Under the pieces are notes generated by a model. The model was not told the DNA's origin, made no database searches, and was given only the letters and a program-made list of their open reading frames with translations. From assembly GCF_002865645.1 (NCBI RefSeq), contig NW_020194684.1:3043030-3107029 (forward strand): DNA of 64,000 nt, written 5' to 3'. This document shows, piece by piece, positions 50,801 to 62,580 of the stretch. The translations under genes and the position numbers were made by a program. Every line of letters starts with the position of its first letter. Positions within the stretch are counted from its first letter, which is position 1. Origin of the DNA: Hyaloscypha bicolor E. Its lineage: Eukaryota > Ascomycota > Leotiomycetes > Helotiales > Hyaloscyphaceae.

Positions 50801-53350
50801 AAAATATTTATTAATATCTTAAAAATACCGGATCTAGCTATTATACTTTAGAACTAATAAATTAAGAATAATATTTCCTATTTTATTATCTTATAAATAG
50901 AAAATACTATTATATTAAGTATAATTAGATATACTAGAAGATTTATAAAACTAGTAACTGCGGTTTAGGTAATAAATAGAATATTTAAGGAATTAGAAAT
51001 ATTAGTTTAGGTATCTAATATTAATAGAATTATTTAATTTAAAGATAATAGTATTAATATTCGAATATTACTAGCTTATAAATATATTATATAATTTCTA
51101 TATTTCTAATTTATATTTTAAGAACCTTAAAGAAATATTAAATATAAAGAAATAATTAATACTAGAGCTAAAATTAATATTTTTTCTAAAAAGATTTCTA
51201 GAAATATTAGTAAAATAGTATATAATATTATAGATTATTAAATATCTACTATTACTAGAATAGAATTTGAATTTATAAGAATAGTAAAGCTTAGAGCTAA
51301 GATTATAAATAAAATAAGATATAAAAATATATTCTTTTTAGTTAAAGAAGCTCTAAAGATCCTGTTTAGTTAATTATTTTTAGTAAAAATAAAAATAAAA
51401 ATTATATATAGGAATAATAGTTTATAAAATAAAAGATTTACTAATTCTAAAAATAACTAAAATACTTATATTATTATAATTATTTTACTTTTAAAGAATA
51501 TTAGGAAATAAAAGAAAGTAATAGTTTAAGAATACTAAGCTTCTAGAATTAAGGAATTAAGTAATATAAAATAGGAAACTAAAAATAAAAAATAAAAATA
51601 AAGCCTAGTATTATAACTAGTAATAATATTAGAAAAAATAAAAAGATATTAGGATTTCTTATAAATTCTTTTATTTTAGGTTTAAGAATTTAGGAAATTA
51701 ATAATATTTTTAAAGAAACTAAAATAAAAAAGACTCTAATTAGAATATTATTAAAAATAGTTCTGGATTTAATAGAAAAAGAAATAAAAAGAATATTAAG
51801 TAAAAATATTTCTAAAAAAGAAATAAAATAATATCTTCTAATAATAAAAAAATATATTTCCGAAGCTAAGAAATATAGAATCTAAAACTAGAAAAAATTC
51901 TGAAATATATAAAAACTTAAGGAAAATATATTAAAATACTAGATAAAAAAGTATTTTCTATACCTAACTAGAAAAGAGCTAAATAGGAAAGTTATAAATT
52001 CCAGAAATTAGATAAAAAGAATACTAGAGAAAATAATTATAGCTTTTAAAGAAAAAAATAATAATTATAATTTATTTCTAGTTATAGAAATATATAAAAT
52101 AAAGAATAAGAAAGTTTAATTAGTAAATACTAATAATAGAACTAGAAAAGGCCCTAATAAATATCCGAACTAGTTTAAAAGATCTAAAGCTAGAAAATAC
52201 TTATAGAAATATATTAGAAAATATAAGAACTATTTTTTACTAAGAATATTAGCTATTTTAAGAAATTTATAACTTATTTCGGAATACTTTAAATAATTAA
52301 ATATTAGTAATTAGCTCTAGAAAAAGAAACTAGTTATATTTCAAGAATTAATAATTAATTAAAAAGATATAATTATATTTAATTAGAAAAAAGTAGAAAA
52401 AGTTTATAAAAATATTAGCTTATTTATTCTAATTAAGACTATTAAATATAAGGCCTAGTAAAAGAAGAATTTCCTATATCCTAAAGCTCTAGTATTAATA
52501 GTAATAAAAATATTATTAAAATATCTAGATTATAAAATCTTTAAGAAATATAATAGACCTTATTAAAATCTATAGTTTTTAGTTATAAAGAAGGTTACTG
52601 GAATTTATAGACTAATTAATACTATTATAAAAATGAATTTAGTAATCTTATAAGATACTAACCTATTCTTATTTACTAATAAGATTTTAAAGAAATTTAT
52701 TAGATATATTTATATTTTTCTAATTAATTTCTTTTCTAAATATAATTAACTTATATTAAATACTTATAATAGAGATTTAACTATATTTATAATACTTTTA
52801 GGGCTATTAAAAATAACTATATTACTTTAAAGAGCTACTAATTCCGTTATATAAATTATTATAATTATTTTAAAGAGTCTATTTCCTAAAATTACTATAG
52901 TATTTATTAATAATATTAGAATTAAGGAACCTTATATAGACTATAATAAATAGCTTATTTTATATTTAAATATCTTTAAAACCTAAATATAACCTTAAAT
53001 AGAATTAAATAAGCCAGAACTAGTATTAAAGAAAAATTATAGTTCTATTATAATAGTATAGTTATTATTAGCTTTATTTATAATATACTTAAAAGAAGCC
53101 CTTTAAGTTTAGGAATTACTAAGATCTTAAAATAAGAATATTATAATAATATAACTAAAAGTAAAATATTTATTAGAATTATTATTTATTACTATATTTG
53201 AATTAAAGGTTTTATAATTATTACTAAATCCATTTATTACTTAATAAGAAAAGTATTAGTTTATTAGTAATATATAATACTATTATATAATTATAAAATA
53301 CTATTTATATAAGGTTAATAAAGTTATTATTATTTAGAAATAAGAATTAT
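47559..53350 (+). mobile_element. Ty3/gypsy family Y, copy B (5' LTR to RNase H start, truncated)
   Basis: Begins with the Y-family LTR in opposite orientation to copies A and C. On the plus strand it then carries a gag-like region (48.3-49.8 kb), a retropepsin-like relic (INTRAKINIFSKKISRN near 51,150-51,210) and a reverse transcriptase (52.43-53.06 kb, with YRLINTIIKMN and INFFSKYNQLILN). Collinearity with copy A is lost near 53.3 kb, so most of RNase H, integrase, the accessory ORF and the 3' LTR are missing. It interrupts family X copy 1. Confidence 0.72.
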
Positions 53351-53654
53351 AATATTATAATATTAATATATAATTCCTAAATCTACTAAGCCTAAAGAAA
53401 TCTAGTCTATTAATTAAGTTACTAATAAAATACGAGGTTATATAACTATATTCCATATTTTATATTCTATTACTTATATTCTATTACTTATATCTAGTAT
53501 CTCGTATCCTATAACTATATATATAACTTCTAAAGAAATAGTTATACTAATACTAGAAACTTTCTAAAAAATACAAAAATAGTATTTCTTTCTAATTATA
53601 TATAAATTTCCTAATCCGGCCTAGTACTAGATTCTTTAAATGCTTTATATATTT

Positions 53655-53715
53655 ATATTACTTCTGAGGTTTTAGTTATATACTAAAGGCTATAGCCTTT
53701 TATATATAACTTCTT
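53655..53715 (+). repeat. LTR-like fragment with 36-bp palindrome
   Basis: An imperfect palindrome at 53,675-53,710 is centred on AAAGGCTATAGCCTTTT. It shares this core and flanking words (GAGGTTTTAGTTATA, TATATATAACTT) with the Y-family LTRs but differs outside. It may be a scrap of a Y or related LTR near the truncated end of copy B. Confidence 0.45.
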
Positions 53716-53829
53716 CTCTTATAATATTTTCCTATTTTATATATCTATTTTCTATCTTATTTATACTTGATTTATTTCTTTATATCTAATTATATAATAC
53801 TTGTATTAATTAGGTATTTAAGAGTATTT

Positions 53830-56800
53830 ATTAGCTTTAATTTTATTATAGAATTAGTAGAATTTAATTCTTCTTTAATTTATTTAACTTCTATAATCTC
53901 TTATTATTCGTATATTTAGTAGAAATATATTATATTAATTATTAGATACTTTTCTCGAGTAGTTTCTAATTTAATAAGGCATTTATATAATAACTTTAAA
54001 TTTATATAAATTACTAGTAATAGTTTTATTTCTAGTATTCTATTAATTATAGATTTAATTAAAGTACCTATATTAAAGCTATAAGCTATATTATAGAGTT
54101 CCGAAGCTAGAATACTTCTAGTAACTCTCTTATATTTAATAGAGAACTAGTAAATAATATTAGTATATCTAGTTCCGTTTACTAAAACTAGAATATATCC
54201 GATTTAGGAGAAAAGATCTCTATTATTTATAAATAAAATATTTATAAAAATAATTAAATATAAGAACTTCTTTATTAGCTTTATAAATCTCAGTTTTCTA
54301 GTAATATTCTTAATTTGCTATTAAATGTACTTATTAAGTGTCTTTATATTAGTTTCCGAGGATTTAATAGCTTAAGTAGTAATTAATAGGTTATATAAAG
54401 CTTCTGGTTAATAGACTAATATAATATATACTTCTCTAGTATATTAGGTAATATATTAGTCCTTAATAAAGAAATCTTAACAAATAGTACTTTTACTACT
54501 TATAATAATAGTATTTTTTATAGAAATAATTTAGAGGTTTTTATACTAGTATTTCTATAGAAGAGTAATTCTAGTAATATTTATATAAATAATACCTTTA
54601 TTAAACTTGAGATTATAATTAATAATAAGGCATTTATATTTCTTAGCCAAGAATTTAGTCTCTTAGAGCTTTAATTACTTCGTTTTTACAAAATTATTAG
54701 TTCTAATAAATAGAATATTATTAGTTTAAAGGCTAATAATTCTAAAGAGTTATTTACTATAAAGAAGGCAAGAATTATAAGTTAATTATTTTATAGAAAG
54801 CTTATTAATATAGTAGGAATAATAAATCTTAAACTAGTAGTTCCTAGCTTCTAGTATATTATATAGTAATTTTATAACTTTTAGAACTAAATTATTATTT
54901 AGATTTAGTTCTCTAGTAAGCTTATAAGATAAATTAATATAAAAATTATAATTAAGTAAGATTATTAATTAGATATAAGCTTATAAGATATTATATAAAT
55001 ATAATTTTATAATATCTATTATTATAATAGTAATACTAAGAATAATTCTCTGGCTAATATATTAAATAATAAGTAATTATATTAATACTATATATTTCTT
55101 ACTATTATTATAAGCTTAAATAACTAGTCTCGATTTTTTAAATTTTCTTTCTATATTCTTATTCTTAATCTTATTAATAAACCGGGAATTAAAGATATAT
55201 ATTTTCTTTAGTACCTGAGATCTAGTAGTAACCTTAAATATATCTTTTTCTAGAAGGCTAGTAACTTTAATTTAATGGGAGTTCTTATATAGATTATTAT
55301 TTTATAGAAATACTATAATATTCGGGTTTTTATAAGAGTATTTTCTATTATACTTTAGTAAAATATCAGGAATAATAGGAGGAATTATATCTATATTATT
55401 TTTAGCCTTACTATAGAGTTCGGAAATAAGTTCAGGTTTGGGGCTATTAGTAATAACCTTAATATCTCTTATATAAAAGGGCTTTATAGAAATTAAGTAA
55501 AAAGTAGTATTATTATATAATAAAACTAATATATAGTTCTTCTCATTAATAGCTACTAGCTTATATAGCCTATCCTAATTACTAAATTAACTAGTATTTC
55601 CTTTATATTATATAAGAATATCCAAATTTAAAAGAAGTTTATAAATATTAGTAATACTAGAACTATTTCGGATATTTAGGATATTTATAATCTAGTATCT
55701 AGCTTAAAGCTTCTGAATTTCTACTATTACTTTCTTAAATACTACTAATTACTATAATATAGTTAGTAATAGGATATTATATTCGGTTATTCGAGGTAAA
55801 ATACTATAAATTAAGAGAATTAGAATAATACTATTAGATCTAATAGAATTATTAATGGCTTTAAAGGCTATTTAAAGTATAATATCCTTATTAATTCTAT
55901 TAATTTCGGCTATAATAATAAAATAAGTATATTAAATCAGGCTATAGTAATATTCTATAATTCTAATAGAATTATAAACTTCTATAGAAATAATTTTAAT
56001 CTTAGTTCCTATAATATTTATAAGCTAAGCAAATTCCTTATTAGTAAACTACTTTCCGGTATTTATTATAATCTAATTAGGAAAGCCTAAATAGGTATTA
56101 ATCTAATACTATTTTAGAGTATTCCAAGTATATAATATACTAATATTTTAAAGCTATTAGCTAGCTTAATATTAAATACCTTTATTAATAATATAAAGTA
56201 TAAGCTTACTAGAAATATAGAAAATATTAATAATAATAGAATAATTAAAGCTAATATTATTTCTTAAATTAAACTTGAATTATTCCGGTAATTATTCGAA
56301 TTTCTAGTATTACTTATAATAATTTATAAGATATTTAAGGGCTTTTATATTAATATTATAGCCTGCTTATTCTAGTATATTTAGGAGCTTACTAATAAAT
56401 AAATAACTAAAATAGTAATATAGATATTATAATTTAATTTCTATAAAAAAACAGGAATTATAAATAAAGAATTCAGAAATAAAGCTTTATAAAATAGTAT
56501 TCTAAAGCAGGAAAAAATATCTAAAACATTATATTATAAATATAAAGTATTTATTAGAAGTAATAAGATAATTAATAAGATTATTAAAGTAAATTCCTAG
56601 CTTATTTATATTAGTTAAGCTAAATAAAAATAAAGTTTTTATGGGTATAATATAGAATTATATTTGCCTAATTAGTATTCTTATTATTATAGATCTAATA
56701 CTAAACTAGATATTAATTTAATCTTTAATAATTTTATTAAGTTTAATACTATTATTAGTTTATTATAAAGCTTGGAATTAGTTAGAACTAGTAATTAAGA

Positions 56801-57520
56801 ATCTAAAGACTCTAATATTAATTATAACTTTATAAAAGTAATAAGTATTATATTTTAATATATTATTAATTATAAATATCTAGGTATTTTCTATTTATTT
56901 AATAGGCTCTAAGATATGGTTTTCGCCTATTATCTAGTATATAAGAAAAAGGGAAATAAGGTTATTTATAAGAGTATTAGTTATAGAGATAATAGAAATA
57001 GGAGCTATAGGAGTAGCTAGGAAGCTTTTAATAAAAGTAAAATAGAAATTAGAGTAATATTTCTCTTCTTTATTCGTTTTTACTAGTAAGGCTTTAAAAG
57101 TATTATTTACTAATTTATTCTTATTACTTTTATTATTCTCTTTTTCTTTGAATTTAGTAATATACTATATATAAGTACTACTAAAGCATTTATTAAACTT
57201 ATAAATATTTCGAGATCTAAATTAGTAAATATTTCTATTCTTAAATTAAGTCTTTTTAGTCTCTTATTTCTCTAATATATATTTCTATAAATAGTATTTA
57301 GGTTTCTTATATATAAAATATAACTTCGGAATATAATTATTATAATTATAAAACTTAAAGTAATTATTATAGGTTCTAAAGTTATAGCTAGGTCTATATT
57401 AATAATTTCCGGATAAGTAATAATTTAAAAGATTTTAAAAATAGTATTATTAATTAATAAAGAGAATTTTGGTATTAATCTATTATTTCTTCTTATAGAT
57501 AATAATAGATAATTAGAGCT
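53830..57520 (-). mobile_element. Ty1/copia retrotransposon V (RIP-degraded)
   Basis: The minus-strand relics follow copia order. A gag zinc-knuckle relic lies near 57,260-57,340 (LYFIYKKPKYYLQKYILEK, comparable to C-F-V-C...G-C-W-S-x-x-H-T). A segment after the integrase core comes near 55,840-55,930 (AEINRINKDIIL*IAFKAIN, then LLIYSILPR). A copia-type RNase H tail lies near 54,150-54,330 (NNRDLFS*IGYILVLVNGT, preceded by RFIKLIKKFLYLIIFINILF). Stops replace Gln codons. I could not delimit the LTRs or target duplication. Confidence 0.72.
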
Positions 57521-57629
57521 TATTAATAAATTAGCCGAGATTAAAAAGAAAATCCGAGATTATATATTAATATACTAGTATATCTTAATAAGAGATAATA
57601 ATCTTATTATATAAGAATTTAGTATTTTA

Positions 57630-59510
57630 TAAAATAGATACTATTATAATTATTATAATATATAGTACTAGTAGGAGTTAGACTAGAACTAGAGAGGCAT
57701 CTAGTATCTAAAAAAGGTATCTAGTATCTAAATAAGGTATTTATAGTTATCTAATTATTATATATAACCCCGAGCTTAAGCTACTATATTGGCTCATATA
57801 TAGCTTATAATTATTTAGATCTAAGGCTTCTTTAAGATCCTCTTCTCTCTTTAGCTTTAAATTATTAAAATAGAGATAGTCTAACTATATTTTCTAGGCC
57901 CTAGATCTTATATTTATAATATAATTCAAAGCTTACCTATTTCTTAATTCTATAAAGAATTTAAATAATACTTACCTAATTAGTTTTTAATAAATATAAA
58001 TATAATATATTATAGCTATTCCTATACTAGTTAACTAATATTAGAATAAAAGAAAGCCTTAGAATAACTAAGTAAGAAAGCCCTAGACTAGCTAGGTAAA
58101 TAGATAGGCTAGTAATCTTATTACTAAATAAAGACCTATAAGAAAGTAAGTCCCAGAATAACTAGGCAAGTTAAAAGAAGCTATAATATAAGATACTACT
58201 AGTATATTACTAGAAAATAGACCAGAGCCTTTTATTAAGTTTCCTAAGAGGTCCAAATATTCTATTAATACTTATAATAAGAGAAATATTCTCTTTTAGA
58301 AAGCCAAGAAAGAAGAAGAACCTGCCTTATTAAAGGCAAACTTCTAAAAATTACTTTAAAGCCTAAAGGCTTTATATAAGAAAATTATTAAGCTAATTCT
58401 AAAAACATATAATATTTGTTATGGTCGTACGCTCTATAGCTGTCACGTGCTCCCTATACATAGTACGCTAGGCTATATTAGGCTAGGCTGGTTCGCATGC
58501 TTACCTGGTATTTGCACACTTGTATATACTTCTTTCCTTAGTTTAGTATTATCGGAATAAGAGCCACTTTACCCTGCTTTCCAAGCCCAGAGCCAGGCCT
58601 CGTAATAATATTCTTGTTTATAGTAAGAATTATTATAATTAGCTAAGAGAAACCAAATAAGCCTTATAAAAGAATAAAGCTATTATTAAAAAGTTTATTA
58701 TATAGCCTATAAGAATAACTAGTTCCCTTACTCTAGAAAATAGATATTTAATTAAACTCCCTAATTTTCTTATTTTTAAAGACATAACTAAAAATAGTAT
58801 TACCTTTAATAATTAGTTAGTTTAGATTAAGAATAAGCTCTATAATAACTCTAATATTTACTAGATAAAGAACCTTAAGATTATTTATATTTCCGGCTAT
58901 ATAAGTAGCTATATCCTTATACTAATCTTTCCTTACCTAAACCAGGATAGCTAATATATATATAAAACTATTAAAGAACTATATATTTACTTAAAAAAGC
59001 TATATAGTAACTTAAATAAGAAATATAATACTTAGTAAGCCTTTAAAGAACTATTTATAAAGAAAAGCCAGACTTTTCAGGAATTTTATATTTTATTTCT
59101 AAGATATATAATAAATAGAAATATTAACTTATAGGACCTTAAGAATAACCTAAATAATAAGCTTACCTAGAAGCTCTAAAAGGCTATAGCTATATACTAT
59201 AATAACCCGGCTATTTATATTATAAAGTTTATATAATATTATATTATAAATAACTAGTAAATTCGAGCTTATTATAAAAAGATATACTAGATATCTAAAA
59301 AAGCTAATAAAGATATAGATAAGCTAAGTTCAGGAATCGCCTCTTATATAAAGCCTGCTTCTAAGACTCTAGTAATAAATAAGCCTATTACCCCGAAACC
59401 CGGATTCTTAGATCTTAAGTACTATAACTATAATAGATTTAGTTATATATCTAGAAGCTATCTAGAGCCCAAGACTAAGTATATAAAGCAAGCCTTAGTA
59501 GCTAAGCTAG
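57630..59510 (+). mobile_element. Ty3/gypsy family X, copy 2 (5' region and gag; RIP-degraded)
   Basis: Second copy of the sequence at 45,440-47,150. It carries the same gag relic (LKIIYISGYISSYILILIF, then FKELFIKKSQTFQEFYILF at about 58,870-59,100). It differs by a small tandem duplication (TAGTATCTAAA units near 57,700-57,745) and by a 190-bp insertion at 58,417. It ends at 59,510, where element Y copy C begins. Confidence 0.72.
58417..58607. mobile_element. un-degraded insertion of about 190 bp (solo LTR or MITE candidate)
   Basis: Normal-composition segment inside RIP-ruined family X copy 2, absent from copy 1 (between 46,170 and 46,200). The flanks repeat ATATT (58,412-58,416 and 58,608-58,612), extendable to an 8-bp ATAATATT. 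It starts TGTTATGG and, with the 5-bp duplication, ends CGTAATA. A TGTTA start suits a Ty1/copia LTR; an 8-bp duplication would suit a hAT-type MITE, but no terminal inverted repeats are clear. It must have arrived after the RIP of its host copy, or been too short to be recognised. Confidence 0.68.
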
Positions 59511-59834
59511 TATAAGAGAGAAACTATAATAAGACAAAAACCTATATAAAGTATATTAGAATATAAAATATAACTTAATAGTAAAATAATAAATCAAAAG
59601 TATAAATAATAAATTAAAAGTATAAATAATAAAGTATAAATAATATATAGTATATAAAAGCTCAAATTAATTAAATACTTATAAAGAATTATTCTCTAAG
59701 TCTATAGAAAAACTAGCTTTCTTATATAATTTCCGCAAGTTATATATAAAAGGCTATAGCCTTTATTATATAACCTAAATCTTAAAACCGCCAAAATAAT
59801 ATAATTTTCGATAAGTATAGCCTACTATACTATA
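59511..59834 (-). repeat. LTR of element Y copy C (3' LTR in coding sense)
   Basis: Matches the other three Y LTRs. It is slightly longer because of a short duplicated AATAATAAATTAAAAGTATA-like unit near 59,590-59,630. The inner flank has a minus-strand purine run AAGGGGTCGG. Confidence 0.8.
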
Positions 59835-59849
59835 TCCGACCCCTTATTT

Positions 59850-62580
59850 ATTTATACTTATTCCCTAAATACTAAAAATAATAGAAAAATCCTATTTAGA
59901 GTCCGAAATAATGAAATATTTAGGATCCTCCTTTATTAGTTAATCTAATTTCTCCTTTATATACCTAAAATAAAACTTATTACCCTTAAATAGTCTTATT
60001 TTATATTTCCGAACTTATTTAAAGGTAATTTAAACCTGCTTAGCCATATTCTTATACCAAATCTAATATAGTTCTCTATATTAATTAGTATTTGCTTTTA
60101 ACTATTACTTAATTTCTGCCTTTACTATAGGGTATTAAGGAGGCTTATTATAGTAAATCATATTATAAATTATACTAATATACTCTAAATAAATAGCTTC
60201 TTTAAATTTCGTATTATCTATAATATCCTTAAATTAACTTTTAATAAAAGAGGAAAGCTCTAGATAAAAGGCTTTAATAACCTTATAAGAGACTCCATTT
60301 TCGTATATTTTATTCTTAATAGTAACTAGACTTATAGGAACTATAGTAAAAGGCCTATTAAGTAGTAAATTATTATTAAGCTATTCTTTAACTTATATAT
60401 TATTCGAGAATTAATACTTTTCTATAATTCCAGACTTATAAATTACCTAGCTAAAAGTATTTATTTATCTAGTTAAATAAATTATACTCGGAATCTTTCT
60501 TCTTACTATTTTTAGTAAATACTTACCTATTTCCTTAGCTATTTCCGGCTCAAATTTATTAGAAATAAAAAAGTAATTAATATCTTTAAAGAACTTCTTA
60601 CTAAAGATAATAGCCTTCTTATAATCTATAAGGAAAATATAGCTAATATTCTAATGCTTTTTACTAAAATAGAATTCGCTATTTAAAGCTTTAGTAATAG
60701 CCAGATTTTTAGTATTACCTTTATACTAATTATAATTAATATTTCCAGAAATAAAGTATTAGGCTAGCTAAGAATAAGTAACTAGATAGACAGGATACTT
60801 ACTTAATACCTTATAAAATCCGAGCTATATTAATAGATCTACTATTAAAAGTTAAGAGGCTAAGGTAAAGTAGCTATTACTAAGATCTTTATATATTAAT
60901 ATATTATTTTTTTAGAGGTAAAACTATAGTATCTCTATCTTTTTTATTAAAAGCTCTCGAATATTAAGCTTCTTAATCTATTTTAGGTAATTCTTCTTAT
61001 AAATATAGCTATTAGTATCTAGATTAGTAATACTAGACTCAGGAATAGGGACTATAGTATTAAATTAGAGCTATAGATTAAGGCGAAATTAATCGGAAAT
61101 ATAGTACTTATATCTATACTTTTTAATTTCCTGGTTCTTAAAGAAGAAATCTCGTATTTCCTTATCTACTCAAGTAACAGAAATATGCTTCTTGCCTTTA
61201 GTAACTTTATAGATCTTAGTAACTAGTTTTAGAGTATCCTTAATCTCTTATATATTAATAAAGAGAATATTAGTAAGTTACTAAATATATATTATATAGG
61301 GAGCTTTAAAGAATCCATTATTAATCCTATAATATTCTTACTTATAGATAAGTTCCATAATACTATTATATATCTTCTTAAAAATATACTTATCCTACTA
61401 AGCAAGTATTAACTTCTATTTAGCTAGTATCTTATAGGTATACTAGATATCTTTATTAAGTTCTCCGGACTTAATATCCTTAGTCTTCCGCTTCTTGGTT
61501 CTAGATATAATTATAGGAGTTTTCTTAAATAGTATCTTTCTCTTTAAAATAAAAGATTTTCTTTTATTTTTCTTTATTTTACTAATCTTATACTTGGTCT
61601 AATATTTAGATCTCTATTATCTATTAGAAGTCTTAGGCTTAGTTTATTTTCTATTCTTACCAGGTTCTTCTTATCTAGTTATACTAGTTCTACTAGCTTT
61701 ACTAGTAGTCTTTTTACTAGGCTCTACCGAATTAGCTCTATTTTTTTTAACTAGATCCGGTTAAATTAAAGCTAAAATTATAATAGGAGCCTATTCTTTA
61801 GGCTTATTTCGGAAAGCAGGAAAAGGCTTATTATTATAAACTCCCTTAATTAGAATTCCGGAAGTATTAAAGGTATATTATCTAGCCTTAAGATTATTAG
61901 CTAATAGTAGCTTAAACTCTAATTCTCTATATTCCAAAATAGCTTTAGTATATTTAAGTACTTTAGTAATATCTAATTTAGTAAATATACTAGTATTCTA
62001 ATACTTCTTATCCTTAATATACTCTAAAGTAGCTTTATTAATTAACTAAATAGCTTTATATACTAAAGCTTTTGTCTTAAAAAAAGAATATAATTTCTTA
62101 TAAATATTCTTACTAAAATTATTATAGATATTATTAATATATTAGCTAAAAGCTTTATTATATAGTATGATTTTATTCTAATCCTTAGTATTAAGACCGT
62201 TTATTATAGTCTTAATCTTATTAAGCTTCTCTTATCTACCTTTAGAAATGCCTTTAATAATATTCTCGAATTTCCTATTATTAGCTTAGTAGTTCTTTAG
62301 CTTCTCCTTAGTTAATCCTAGTCTAGTTCCGTTTCTAATAAAGGTTTTCTATTTTAAGAGCTTATTATATATATTACTTAGCTTATCTAGGATATTCGTA
62401 TTAAATTTAGTAATTATAGCTATCTTTTCTAGTATTAGTAGGCCTTCTATAACTACCCAAGCTCCTTTAATACTCTGAACTTTAATACTATTAATCTATA
62501 GGCTTTTAATAATATTATAGCTTATAAGAACTAGCTATTATACTTTACTAATTTAAGGAATTTATTCTTTAGTTATTTTA
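59850..62580 (-). pseudogene. accessory ORF of element Y, about 900 codons, function unknown
   Basis: A single minus-strand frame between integrase and the 3' LTR stays readable for about 2.7 kb if RIP-type stops are discounted. Examples are IKGAWVVIEGLLILEKIAII (near 62,400-62,470), DLLIQLGFYKVLSKYPVYLV with TAG for the Gln (near 60,780-60,840) and a Lys/Arg-rich middle (about 61,450-61,750). The composition (Trp, His and Cys retained, charged segments, no long low-complexity run apart from the basic middle) suggests a real protein rather than chance. It is present in copies A and C. I recognise no domain. It could be a captured host gene, an envelope-like or silencing-suppressor ORF, or a regulator. 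Confidence 0.5.
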
